Shown: positions 1-7,641 of the stretch, in pieces
Numbering within the stretch: position 1 is the stretch's first letter
Layout: the number at the start of each line of letters is the position of its first letter
Source of the DNA: Deltaproteobacteria bacterium UBA4427
Lineage (GTDB): Bacteria; Myxococcota_A; UBA9160; UBA4427
Assembly: GCA_002390675.1 (NCBI GenBank)
Contig: DGPZ01000079.1
Span: 1 to 14,723 of the forward strand
Direction: 5' to 3'
DNA: 14,723 nucleotides
Translations under genes and position numbers: made by a program
The notes under the pieces: model-generated
The model's input: the letters and a program-made list of their open reading frames with translations, nothing else
Told to the model about the DNA's origin: nothing
Databases searched by the model: none

Positions 1-59
1 TGTTGTCTGATTTCGTGAGCGCCTTCGACCGTTAGGCCTTGGGACAGTCGGTGCGGCGA

Positions 60-986
60 CTAGCGTTCAGCGTCGTCGGCGATCGCAGCAAATTCCCGCG
101 CGATGATGTCTGTTGCATAGCGCTGCGCTCCAAGGCGCCATTCCCTCCAAGGCAGCCAGTCGTACCAAGCCGCCAGCTGATCGAAGTTCAGCGTTGCGAC
201 GATGAGTTGTTCTTCCTGTCCCGCTTCTGCGAGGACATTTCCGAAGCCTGGGAAAGCGGGCCCCCCTATCACACTATTACCGGCCCATCGGGAGCCACCT
301 TGGACTCCTACACGATTCGCCGAAACGGCATAGACGAGGTTTTCCTGGGCCCGGACGAGGGTGGTGTAGGTAATGATTTTCGCCTTGCCGGGGAGATCGC
401 TGCTGCCTGTCGGGTTCACAAGAATTCGCGCACCTTTAAGGGCTAGGATTCGAGACAGCTCCGGATTATTGTAGAAGTCGTAACAGATCGAGATTCCGAT
501 CGGCCCAAGCTTTGTTTCGAAGACTGGAACCTGGTCGCCCGGAGTGAAGCGATTTGTCTCGAGGGGAATCCCTAGGTGAACCTTGCGGTAAGCGCCGACG
601 ACTCCCTCCGGCGCGATTAAGACGGCTGAGTTGTAGAGCACTTCGGGTTGGACCGGGTCTCGCTCCTCCATCCCGAAGATTACGTGGATGTCGAGGTCTC
701 GCGCGACTTTGGCAACAGTCTCAGTCGACGGGCCCGGAATCAATTCCGATTGGTCGAGGTGCCATGCGCAGGGGCGACTCTTCGAAGCGCACTCTTCACA
801 CTCTCCCCAGGTGTTAAGGGCGAGTTCTGGAAAAACGACCAGATCGCAACCCTGATGGGCTGCATCCCGGATTACGCCGATGAGTTTCTTCAGGGTGCCG
901 GCTTTATCGCGTACGATCGAGTCGAAATTCACGCTACCGACGGTTACGAGCTTTGGATAGGCAGAATCGTTTACTGAGTGGGCCAT
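60..986 (-). CDS. Carbon-nitrogen hydrolase (nitrilase superfamily) amidase
   Basis: Cytoplasmic amidohydrolase of the nitrilase superfamily, which hydrolyses non-peptide C-N bonds through a Glu-Lys-Cys triad. All three are visible (numbering from the ATG at 986, 308 aa): Glu54 in VVFPELAL, Lys135 in YRKVHL and Cys168 in ISICYDF. The LVRAQEN segment typical of the family follows. The length fits a single-domain member. An in-frame GTG at 1004 would add six residues, but it has no ribosome binding site, whereas the ATG at 986 has a GAG a few bases upstream, so I chose the ATG. An unusual feature is a cysteine-rich stretch just after the catalytic Glu (C63, C66, C73). The gene diverges from the TauD-like dioxygenase across about 220 bp. 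The substrate cannot be read from the sequence: amidase, carbamoylase or omega-amidase activities are all possible. The family is sure, the reaction is not. Confidence 0.92.
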   Translation of the reverse strand: MAHSVNDSAYPKLVTVGSVNFDSIVRDKAGTLKKLIGVIRDAAHQGCDLVVFPELALNTWGECEECASKSRPCAWHLDQSELIPGPSTETVAKVARDLDIHVIFGMEERDPVQPEVLYNSAVLIAPEGVVGAYRKVHLGIPLETNRFTPGDQVPVFETKLGPIGISICYDFYNNPELSRILALKGARILVNPTGSSDLPGKAKIITYTTLVRAQENLVYAVSANRVGVQGGSRWAGNSVIGGPAFPGFGNVLAEAGQEEQLIVATLNFDQLAAWYDWLPWREWRLGAQRYATDIIAREFAAIADDAER

Positions 987-1152
987 GGTCCGGTTCTCGA
1001 TCACACTTTGGGTGAAGCCGACCGAGAGCTCTGTTCTTCAGAGCCCTGAGGCGACGTCCAAAGCGTAACAGGGACGACGACGATTGCCGGGGAAGGCGAG
1101 GGGAAACAGCTTCCGTCGCAGGACATCCCTGCGGTTCGGGCTTTGCTTGGGA

Positions 1153-1181
1153 TTGGCAGCGGCTCGGGAGCGCAGTATCGC
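1153..1181 (+). promoter_or_regulatory. Possible sigma70-like promoter of the TauD-family gene
   Basis: TTGGCA (1153-1158) is followed after 17 bases by TATCGC (1176-1181), 27 bases before the ATG at 1208. The -35 matches consensus at five of six positions and the -10 at only three, so this is a weak candidate. It lies in the divergent gap between the hydrolase and the dioxygenase. Confidence 0.22.
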
Positions 1182-1207
1182 TACGTTAACTAGCCTGTGA
1201 GGACTTC

Positions 1208-2071
1208 ATGAAAACAACCCCACTCGATGCACCTTTCGGTGCCCGACTGCATCTCGAGACCGATGCGCCCCTCGGCGCAGCAGATCGAGAAGCGTTTCGC
1301 CTGGCCTTTGCGAAGCATGGTCTGCTCGTGATCCAAGAGGGAAAACTGTCGGACGCGCGGCAGATTGAGCTTCTTTCGACGCTAGGTCGCGTCGAACCGA
1401 ACGAGAGCGGTGATCCTATGCGTATGGAGGTCACGAACCAGCACGAACAGACAACTGCGCCCGAGGGTGAGCTGATCTTCCACTATGACTATGCCTACGA
1501 CCCTACACCTATTTCGGGGATCTCTATGTACGGCGCGCTCATTGAGGGAGATGTTACACCTACTTGTTTCGCGAGTTCGTCGAGCGTGCTTTCGCGATTG
1601 TCTCAAACCCTGATCGCTGAGCTTCGTCATAGACGGGCGGCTCATAGTTGCTTCCTGTACCGACTAGACAAGCCTAATGAGCGGAGCATGGAGCCTGAAA
1701 GTTTGATCGCGCGTGGTCAATCGGGCTGGGGACCCGCCCACTTCTGGGCGCATCACCCTGCGATTCTAGCCAACGAATTCGGCATCGAATCGCTCTTTCT
1801 CTGCATTCAGTATACCGATCGTCTCATCGGTCTCCCACGGACTGTGAGCGATGGGATTCTGCAGGAAGTCTACGGCGCGCTCTACGACCCCACTTATATC
1901 TACACTCACGCGTGGCAGCCTGACGACTTGGTGGTCTGGGATAACTTGACTGTCCAGCACGCCCGTCCCGAGCCGCGTGATAGGCCTCGAACCCTTCGAC
2001 GCTATCACCTGTCGGAGACGGACTTAACGGCAGATTACCTTCGTGTCGGGCGAGAGGCCGGGCTCGTCTAG
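1208..2071 (+). CDS. TauD/TfdA-family Fe(II)/2-oxoglutarate-dependent dioxygenase
   Basis: Predicted non-haem iron dioxygenase (287 aa) of the TauD/TfdA family. Such enzymes couple decarboxylation of 2-oxoglutarate to hydroxylation of a small molecule in the cytoplasm. The facial triad is visible: His92 and Asp94 in FHYDY, and the distal His251 in WDNLTVQHARP. The 2-oxoglutarate-binding Arg is probably R264 or R265 in RTLRR. The length matches the family (about 280-300). The start is supported by GAGGA at 1199-1203, four bases before the ATG. The gene stands alone on the plus strand, diverging from the amidohydrolase, and is followed by a long gap. Substrates in this family range from taurine and aryloxyalkanoates to terpenoids and amino-acid derivatives. 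Nothing here selects one, and no sulfonate or taurine transport genes are adjacent, so a true TauD is not indicated. Confidence 0.9.
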   Translation: MKTTPLDAPFGARLHLETDAPLGAADREAFRLAFAKHGLLVIQEGKLSDARQIELLSTLGRVEPNESGDPMRMEVTNQHEQTTAPEGELIFHYDYAYDPTPISGISMYGALIEGDVTPTCFASSSSVLSRLSQTLIAELRHRRAAHSCFLYRLDKPNERSMEPESLIARGQSGWGPAHFWAHHPAILANEFGIESLFLCIQYTDRLIGLPRTVSDGILQEVYGALYDPTYIYTHAWQPDDLVVWDNLTVQHARPEPRDRPRTLRRYHLSETDLTADYLRVGREAGLV

Positions 2072-2707
2072 CTCGAGCACTACGCCAGGGCTGGCTCGCC
2101 ATGGCAGACTTGATGTGCGAACTCGGGTCAGAGCGCGAGGTGATCAGTTCCTCTGGGCAATTCGCCAAGCAGGCGTACGCAACGTCCCAAGTATGGCTAG
2201 ATGTTCGATGGCGCACTCGAATTCGCCGAGTGCGAGATAGGAACCACCTCAGAGTTTTCAAGCGACCTAGGTTGCGGGTCATGATCCTCGGCACTCGCCT
2301 GAAGCCCTGGCAGGCCGCGATCACGATTGAGGACGCCGAAACCGATTTTTCATGCCGCTGGGCGCTTTCGTTTTTTCTCCCCGAGCTGAAACATTTCAAC
2401 CATAGTTAAGCCGCCCCTAATTGGCAGCAATGTAGAGTGAAGACGACACGAGGAGGGCAGGGGAATTTCGAAGAGCACCACCAACTACGCTATCCCCATC
2501 GTGCCAGGCAATTGGAACTCTCGTTTCAACGAGACGGGTTCTCGCTTCATCGACACGGTACCTTCTCAATAAAATCGAGCATCAACGCCTTTGTCTCGGC
2601 GAGTCCCTGACTCTCAATATTGTTTCAAATGCCGTCCGCAGTTCGACTTTGGCCGTAATGCGAAATCGAGATGCTGATCTAGCGACCAACTAACCGCGGG
2701 AAATAAC
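2072..2707. other. 636-bp gap without a supported gene
   Basis: No convincing gene. A 102-codon plus-strand frame (2101-2409) and a longer minus-strand frame (1824-2399) overlap each other antisense. Both are rich in Arg and Ser and neither resembles a family I know. From about 2436 to 2690 the plus-strand frames are long but lack a normal start: one runs 85 codons to TAA 2691 with no ATG until its last 11 codons, and another runs 57 codons from GTG 2437 without a ribosome binding site. A perfect inverted repeat lies at 2519-2534. The last 200 bp presumably hold the promoter of the OsmC-YcaO gene. A decayed gene is possible. Confidence 0.5.
2519..2534. repeat. 16-bp near-palindrome upstream of the OsmC-YcaO gene
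   Basis: TCTCGTT (2519-2525) and AACGAGA (2528-2534) are perfect inverted copies separated by TC. A third TCTCG follows at 2540-2544. The two-base centre is too tight for a good RNA hairpin loop, so a dimeric regulator site is the more natural reading. It lies about 175 bp upstream of the ATG at 2708. The function is inference only. Confidence 0.35.
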
Positions 2708-4903
2708 ATGCAGGTAAAAGTCAAATTTCTGGACAACCTTCGGCAGGAGGCCAGTTTCGATGATTTCACTGTCATCAGCGATCAGCCAATTCGGTACAAA
2801 GGGGACGGGTCGGCTCCGGGTCCCTTTGACTATTTCCTGGCCTCTTCAGCACTCTGCGCTGCCTATTTTGCGAAGGCTTATTGCGACGCAAGAGACATTC
2901 CCACCGAAGACATGAGCATTATTCAGGACAATATCGTCGATCCTGATAACAGGTATCAACAGATTTTTAAGATTCGGGCTGAGCTTCCTGATGGGATATC
3001 TAGCAAACATCGGGCTGGAATTATTAGCGCGATGGATCGTTGCACTGTTAAGCGAGTGATTCAAAACGATCTTGGCTTTGAAGTCGATTCGGTCAGTGTT
3101 TCGGGAAAAGACTACGGCCTTCTTTACGAGCGCGACTCGGAAGACGGTGCAAGCACCATGATCTTGGGAAAGGACTGTTCGCTCGAAGAAACGATCACCA
3201 ACATGAGCCGTCTCATTGAAGCTCTCGGCATCAAGATTGAAATCGCCGCATGGAGAAATATCGTTCCCCACGTGTGGTCTGTCCATATCCGAGATGCCGA
3301 ATCGCCCATGTGTTACACAAACGGGAAGGGCGCGACGAAAGACGCTGCCCTTTGCTCCGCACTCGGGGAGTACCTCGAACGAATGAGCAATAACTACTTT
3401 TACAACGACTACTACCTTGGCGAAGAACGAGCGAACGCCGACTTCGTTCACTACCCCGACGAGAAGTGGTTCCAGCCGGGGCCTGACGATTCAATTCCCG
3501 CTGGGTTGATGGACGAGCGATTCATGAACGTGTTCGATTGCGACCATGAACTGAAAGCCTCGCATCTTGCGGATACGAACTCTGGAGCGATTGGGCGGGG
3601 AATCTGCGGTCTTCCTTTTACGCGGCAATCTGACCAAGCAACAGTCCATATCCCTGCCAATCTCATTGGGAATATTTTTGTCAGCAACGGCATGAGCGCC
3701 GGTAACACACTCTACGAAGCACGCGTGCAATGTCTGTCCGAGATCTTTGAACGCGCCGTAAAGAAGAGAATTATCCTGGAGGAACTCACGCTTCCTGATG
3801 TTCCCAAGGCCGTCATCGATCGATTTCCAACGATTGCTGTCGGCATTGCGAAGCTAGAGGAGCAGGGATTTCCAGTTTTCGTGAAGGACGCTTCGCTCGG
3901 AGGCCAATTTCCTGTGATGTGCGTTGCGATCATGAATCCAAGAACGGGTGGTGCCTTTGCTTCATTCGGTGGTCACCCGAAGTTCGAGGTGGCTCTTGAA
4001 AGGAGCCTGACCGAATTGATGCAAGGTAGAAGCTTCGAGGGCTTGAACGAGCTTCCGCCGCCTACGTTCAACGAGTTCGCCATCCGTGAGCCTGAGAACT
4101 TGGTTGAGCACTTCATTGATTCGAGCGGAGTGGTCTCCTGGAAGTTCTTTGGGGCTGCCGCGGACCATGAATTCTTTGATTGGGATTTCGCGGGCTCGAC
4201 GGAGCAAGAGTACCAGTACCTAATGGATATCCTTGGAGATCTAAACAAAGAAGTTTACATCGCTGACTACGATGACCTGGGGGCGCACTCATGCAGGATT
4301 TTGGTTCCCGACTATTCGGAAATTTACCCGGCGGAGGACCTTGTATGGGACAACACTAATAAGGGGCTCGTGTTCAGATCAGACATACTCAATATTCATG
4401 TACTCGATAGTGAAGCTCTCTCAGGCCTACTTGAAAGGCTGGAAGAGAGCGAGCTTGATGAGCACATGCCGATCCCTGAATTGATTGGCGTTGCCTTCGA
4501 CGAGAATTCTCCATGGGGAAAATGCACGGTGGGCGAGCTTAGCGGGCTGATCTGCTTAGCTCTCGGAAGGCATGAGGAGGCGAAGGGGTGGGTGGATACG
4601 TTTATGCAATACAACGACAACGTGCCCGCGCGCAGAAGGTTCTACCAAGCCGTGAATACGGTCCTCGATATCGAGCTAGGAAAAGACCTTGAGCTTCAGA
4701 ACTACATTTCTAACCTCACACGAATGTACGGTGAAGAAGTTCTCGGAAATGCGATTTCGAGTGTGTCGGGAGAAGTGCGTTTCTTTGGCCTAACGCCGAC
4801 GAATATGAAGCTCGAGGGATTAGAAAAGCACCTAAGGCTTGTTGATAGCTATGAGAAGCTTCAAGTGGCGAGGCATCTGCATCACGCAAATCGCGCCTCT
4901 TGA
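2708..4903 (+). CDS. OsmC-like/YcaO fusion protein
   Basis: Cytoplasmic two-domain protein, 731 aa. Residues 1-135 form an OsmC/Ohr-like domain with both family cysteines in place (C50 in SSALCAAY, C112 in DRCTV), the pair that reduces hydroperoxides in classical OsmC/Ohr. Residues 155-570 form a YcaO domain closely resembling E. coli YcaO as I recall it: NVWSVHIRD-like, YTNGKGATK (203-211), GEYLER (220-225), GICGLPFTRQSD, SNGMSAGNT (327-334) and the ATP/Mg pattern E337-x3-Q341-x3-E345-x2-E348. Residues 570-731 match the helical C-terminus of E. coli YcaO. YcaO domains phosphorylate amide backbones. The E. coli protein is linked to RimO-dependent methylthiolation of ribosomal protein S12. The OsmC+YcaO architecture is a known family, mostly marine proteobacterial. 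No rimO and no precursor peptide is nearby. GGGA seven bases before the ATG is a weak ribosome binding site. G+C is clearly lower than in neighbouring genes, suggesting transfer. Confidence 0.97.
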   Translation: MQVKVKFLDNLRQEASFDDFTVISDQPIRYKGDGSAPGPFDYFLASSALCAAYFAKAYCDARDIPTEDMSIIQDNIVDPDNRYQQIFKIRAELPDGISSKHRAGIISAMDRCTVKRVIQNDLGFEVDSVSVSGKDYGLLYERDSEDGASTMILGKDCSLEETITNMSRLIEALGIKIEIAAWRNIVPHVWSVHIRDAESPMCYTNGKGATKDAALCSALGEYLERMSNNYFYNDYYLGEERANADFVHYPDEKWFQPGPDDSIPAGLMDERFMNVFDCDHELKASHLADTNSGAIGRGICGLPFTRQSDQATVHIPANLIGNIFVSNGMSAGNTLYEARVQCLSEIFERAVKKRIILEELTLPDVPKAVIDRFPTIAVGIAKLEEQGFPVFVKDASLGGQFPVMCVAIMNPRTGGAFASFGGHPKFEVALERSLTELMQGRSFEGLNELPPPTFNEFAIREPENLVEHFIDSSGVVSWKFFGAAADHEFFDWDFAGSTEQEYQYLMDILGDLNKEVYIADYDDLGAHSCRILVPDYSEIYPAEDLVWDNTNKGLVFRSDILNIHVLDSEALSGLLERLEESELDEHMPIPELIGVAFDENSPWGKCTVGELSGLICLALGRHEEAKGWVDTFMQYNDNVPARRRFYQAVNTVLDIELGKDLELQNYISNLTRMYGEEVLGNAISSVSGEVRFFGLTPTNMKLEGLEKHLRLVDSYEKLQVARHLHHANRAS

Positions 4904-4981
4904 TTCGGGTCTATGGTTCAGAATAAGAGTCCCGTTCGCTGTACTTGAGAATGCACAGCGCCGCTAGGTGCAAGGCCTGGC

Positions 4982-4995
4982 CGGCGTGTACGCCG
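4982..4995 (+). other. Small hairpin between the OsmC-YcaO and P450 genes
   Basis: CGGCG (4982-4986) and CGCCG (4991-4995) form a perfect five-pair stem around TGTA. No T tract follows, so it is a poor intrinsic terminator. It could be an operator half-site pair or chance. The rest of the 151-bp gap (4904-5054) shows nothing else recognisable apart from the P450 ribosome binding site. Confidence 0.2.
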
Positions 4996-5054
4996 TGAGT
5001 TCGGTCGCGTAGGCTAATCACTATCTAGCTCGGTAGAAATCTAGGAAGAGAGCG

Positions 5055-6212
5055 ATGACAGTCAAGAAGCAATTCGAATACGACCCCTTTAAATCTGACT
5101 TCCAGCAGCAGTCGCACCAAATTTACCGGACGCTTCGCGACGTACATCCCGTCTATCACAACGAAGAGCGTGGTTTCTGGGCGATCTCGCGCTTTGCTGA
5201 TGTCTGGGCTGCAACGCTCGATCTAGATGCGCTCACGACTGAGGGGATGGAAGAAGCGAAGGCTCTCAAGCCCATGCTGAACTTTCTCGACCCGCCGCGG
5301 CACGATCAGCTTCGAGCGCTCGTGTCACGGGCCTTCACTTTTCGGCGCGTTCAGGAGATGGAGCCCAAGATCCGTCGCATAGCGCGAGAACTGATCGAGG
5401 ATTTCACCGGCCGAGGCGAATGCGAGTTGCTGGAGGACTATGCGATTCCGCTGCCGGGTCGCATTATCGCGGAAATGATCGGCGTGCCCCCGGACCGGCG
5501 CGAGGAGTTTCTAGGCTACACCCGGGCGATTGCGTTAGGCGATCAATCGAAATCTCTTACGGCGTCGATCCGAGATCCGGCCGAGAAGATCTACACGGAA
5601 TTTGGACTTCTCATAGAGGAGCGCCTCGAGAGGAGACAAGACGACCTCATGAGCGCGCTGATCGATGCGGAGATCGATGGCGACAGACTCACGAAAGATG
5701 AGATCGAAGGCTTCTGCTTTCAGCTGATTATTGCCGGCAACGACACGACGACCACGCTAATAGGCAATGGCGCGGTTCTCCTCGAACAACATCCCGATCA
5801 GCTCGCGCTACTTGCCCGCGAGCCCGGTAGAATTCCCAATGCGGTTGAGGAGATGCTTCGCTTCGAGCCGCCTGCGCAGGCGCTGCCCCGTCGTGCGCGG
5901 CGCGACTTTGAGCTACACGGCCAGACGATTCCCGAGGACGCACGGGTCTTGCTCGTTTGGGCAGCAGCCAATCTGGACGAGCGCGAGTTCGAGGATCCAG
6001 AACGATTCGATGTCGAGCGGAAAATCAAGCGACATTTGGCATTAGGCCACGGGACACATTTTTGTCTGGGCGCCTCTCTCGCAAGGCTCGAAGCACGGGT
6101 CGCGTTCGAAGAGTTGCTGGCTCGGATTCCCGAATATGCGGTCACTCGCCCCCCCGAATGGATCACGTCGCGATGGCTTCGGGGGCATGAAGAGATCCGA
6201 ATTTCCTTCTGA
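5055..6212 (+). CDS. Cytochrome P450 monooxygenase
   Basis: Soluble bacterial class I type P450 (385 aa), a haem-thiolate monooxygenase that inserts one oxygen atom into an organic substrate using two electrons from a ferredoxin system. The diagnostic motifs are in order: C-helix region DPPRH near 79-83, I-helix oxygen-activation motif AGNDTT (227-232), K-helix E266-x-x-R269, and the haem loop LGHGTHFCLG with the ligand Cys337. The usual first Phe of the haem loop is Leu here, which is seen in other bacterial P450s. There is no N-terminal membrane anchor, as expected. The ATG at 5055 is preceded by GGAAGAG, a clear ribosome binding site. The gene lies between the YcaO fusion and an SDR on the same strand, with gaps of 151 and 300 bp, so cotranscription is uncertain. 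No ferredoxin or ferredoxin reductase is in the window. The substrate is unknown; fatty acid, terpenoid or steroid hydroxylation would suit the neighbours. Confidence 0.97.
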   Translation: MTVKKQFEYDPFKSDFQQQSHQIYRTLRDVHPVYHNEERGFWAISRFADVWAATLDLDALTTEGMEEAKALKPMLNFLDPPRHDQLRALVSRAFTFRRVQEMEPKIRRIARELIEDFTGRGECELLEDYAIPLPGRIIAEMIGVPPDRREEFLGYTRAIALGDQSKSLTASIRDPAEKIYTEFGLLIEERLERRQDDLMSALIDAEIDGDRLTKDEIEGFCFQLIIAGNDTTTTLIGNGAVLLEQHPDQLALLAREPGRIPNAVEEMLRFEPPAQALPRRARRDFELHGQTIPEDARVLLVWAAANLDEREFEDPERFDVERKIKRHLALGHGTHFCLGASLARLEARVAFEELLARIPEYAVTRPPEWITSRWLRGHEEIRISF

Positions 6213-6334
6213 CCTGAGACGGCTGCTCCTTCGGAAAATTGAACGGATGGCGCTGGGTCTTCGGGAGGTGACGGAAGTGTTCATCCAACCTGAAGCCTCG
6301 AGGTCTCAATCTTGTCAGATTCAAGTTAGTTTAC

Positions 6335-6352
6335 GCCTGGTAACAGGCTTTC
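6335..6352 (+). terminator. Weak candidate terminator after the P450 gene
   Basis: GCCTG (6335-6339) and CAGGC (6344-6348) form a perfect five-pair stem around a GTAA tetraloop (GNRA type), followed by TTTC. The stem is short, the T tract is only three bases, and it lies 120 bp past the P450 stop, so termination activity is uncertain. Confidence 0.25.
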
Positions 6353-6450
6353 AAAGTTACTTCGTAAGGCGTGGGCGAATGCGCTTACGACCGGTTAGAG
6401 CGCAATGTCAATCGGATCACTAGGATCAGCCGTGGTCACTCGTGAGAGTA

Positions 6451-6465
6451 GCTGTGTCGCACAGC
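6451..6465. promoter_or_regulatory. Inverted repeat upstream of the SDR gene, possible operator
   Basis: GCTGTG (6451-6456) and CACAGC (6460-6465) are perfect inverted copies around TCG, ending 47 bases before the SDR start. The spacing and symmetry suit a dimeric repressor site, but no regulator gene is present in the window to pair with it. A small hairpin in the leader RNA is the alternative. Confidence 0.28.
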
Positions 6466-6512
6466 CGATCGATCGACTGCTTGGCCGCAGAGAAGATGAA
6501 GGGGAGCTCTGA

Positions 6513-7421
6513 ATGACCGATTGGAACGGGTTCGATCACAAGACAACTGGCGATGAAGTGGTCTCAGGCATTGACCTGGCGGGCAAGCTCATGATCGTGA
6601 CCGGTGCGAATACGGGCATCGGTTACGAAGCGGCGAGGGCGCTTAGTGCAGCCGGAGCACGCGTGATATTTGCTTGCCGGAACGAGGAGACTGGACGCGC
6701 CGCAGTGAAACGAACGATTGACCAACATCCTGATTCGAATGCTGAGTTCAGGCGCCTCGATCTTGGGTCTCTCGAGAGTGTACGCAGGTTTGCAAGCGAG
6801 TTCGAAGAAGAGGCCGTCGATGTTTTGATCTGCAACGCCGGGTTGATCAACAAGGACTACCAAACCGCTGAGAACGGAATCGAGCAAACGGTGAGCGTTT
6901 GCCACATCGGTCATTTTCTATTGACGCAGCAGCTCCTCCCCTCGCTACTTCGCGCAGGGGGAGACGCGGGCGCGGGCCGCGTCGTGATGGTCGCGAGCGA
7001 ATCGCATAGGCAGCCCAAAAAACTCGATTTCGACAAATTCCCACTGAGCGCCGAGACGTTTTCGGTCCTTGAGTCCTACGGACAATCCAAGCTCTGCAAC
7101 GTGCTCTTCGCCAACGAATTGCATCGCCGCTATTTCGACAAGGGGCTGAGCGCCTGTTCCTTGCACCCAGGCAATTTGGTGACGACCGATATCGGCCGCG
7201 GCTCACTGCTGATGCGACTCGGAATGCTACTCGCGAGTCCCTTCACCAAGAACGCGAATCAAGGAGCTGCCACGACCGTGGTATGTGCCGTGCATCCTGA
7301 TCGCGCTGCGATTTCGGGCGAGTACTATTCGCATTGCCAACCCAAGCGCCCTAGCCAAGAGTCACAAGACGAAGCCGTCGCCGAGCGACTTTGGAAGATG
7401 AGCGAAGGCTGGGTCGCCTGA
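6513..7421 (+). CDS. Short-chain dehydrogenase/reductase (retinol-dehydrogenase-like SDR)
   Basis: Cytoplasmic NAD(P)-dependent oxidoreductase (302 aa) of the SDR superfamily. Visible elements: nucleotide-binding TGANTGIG (30-37), ACRN at 54-57 with R56 at the end of the second beta strand (points to NADP), NAG (108-110), Ser162 or Ser164 in VASES, and the catalytic Tyr189-x3-Lys193 in SYGQSK. The SLHPG segment after the catalytic helix and the overall length resemble the retinol dehydrogenase/WWOX-like branch. An AAGGGGAG ribosome binding site precedes the ATG. The gene follows the P450 on the same strand and converges with the PhyH-family gene. Oxidation of an alcohol made by the P450, or reduction of a ketone, is a reasonable inference, but the substrate is not evident. 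Confidence 0.95.
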   Translation: MTDWNGFDHKTTGDEVVSGIDLAGKLMIVTGANTGIGYEAARALSAAGARVIFACRNEETGRAAVKRTIDQHPDSNAEFRRLDLGSLESVRRFASEFEEEAVDVLICNAGLINKDYQTAENGIEQTVSVCHIGHFLLTQQLLPSLLRAGGDAGAGRVVMVASESHRQPKKLDFDKFPLSAETFSVLESYGQSKLCNVLFANELHRRYFDKGLSACSLHPGNLVTTDIGRGSLLMRLGMLLASPFTKNANQGAATTVVCAVHPDRAAISGEYYSHCQPKRPSQESQDEAVAERLWKMSEGWVA

Positions 7422-7641
7422 TGAATGGGCGTGAGTCTCCGTGCATTCCTTGTGGCGCATCTTGCAGAGAATTAGAGCGGCTCCCGTGTTCCCCAATGGA
7501 GCGCGTCAGCAACTAGGCTTCTTCATGGTTTGCCGGGAGCGCTTCTAGTCCCGCTGCTGCAGAAAAGGCATTTGCAAATCGGGTGTTCGCGCGAAGTGTT
7601 CGGGCGTGAGCTGCCCCCAAGGACCGCGGCCTTTTAGCATC

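Larger units (their letters stand above)
6213..6512. other. 300-bp gap between P450 and SDR
   Basis: No gene supported. Frames here run out of the P450 coding sequence and show no protein-like signature. The gap holds a short GC-rich hairpin near 6335-6348 and an inverted repeat at 6451-6465 close to the SDR start, each listed separately. The SDR ribosome binding site (AAGGGGAG, about seven bases before the ATG) closes it. Confidence 0.5.

Noticed and set aside
1824..2399. 191-codon minus-strand frame overlapping the end of the TauD-like gene
   Set aside because: Antisense to a well-supported gene for much of its length, Arg/Ser-rich, and not recognisable.
2101..2409. 102-codon plus-strand frame in the 636-bp gap
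   Set aside because: No family resemblance, no clear ribosome binding site, Arg-rich composition typical of non-coding frames in this sequence. It cannot be excluded as a decayed gene.
2437..2610. 57-codon frame from GTG 2437 just upstream of the YcaO fusion, considered as a RiPP precursor peptide
   Set aside because: No ribosome binding site before the GTG, composition rich in Arg and His without a Cys/Ser/Thr-rich core, and the YcaO domain is of the E. coli stand-alone type rather than a RiPP cyclodehydratase.
7584..7603. Direct repeat GTGTTCG (7584, 7597) and palindrome TTCGCGCGAA (7586-7595) between the convergent SDR and PhyH genes
   Set aside because: Short and GC-rich, with no promoter expected between convergent genes and no terminator-like T tract; chance is sufficient.
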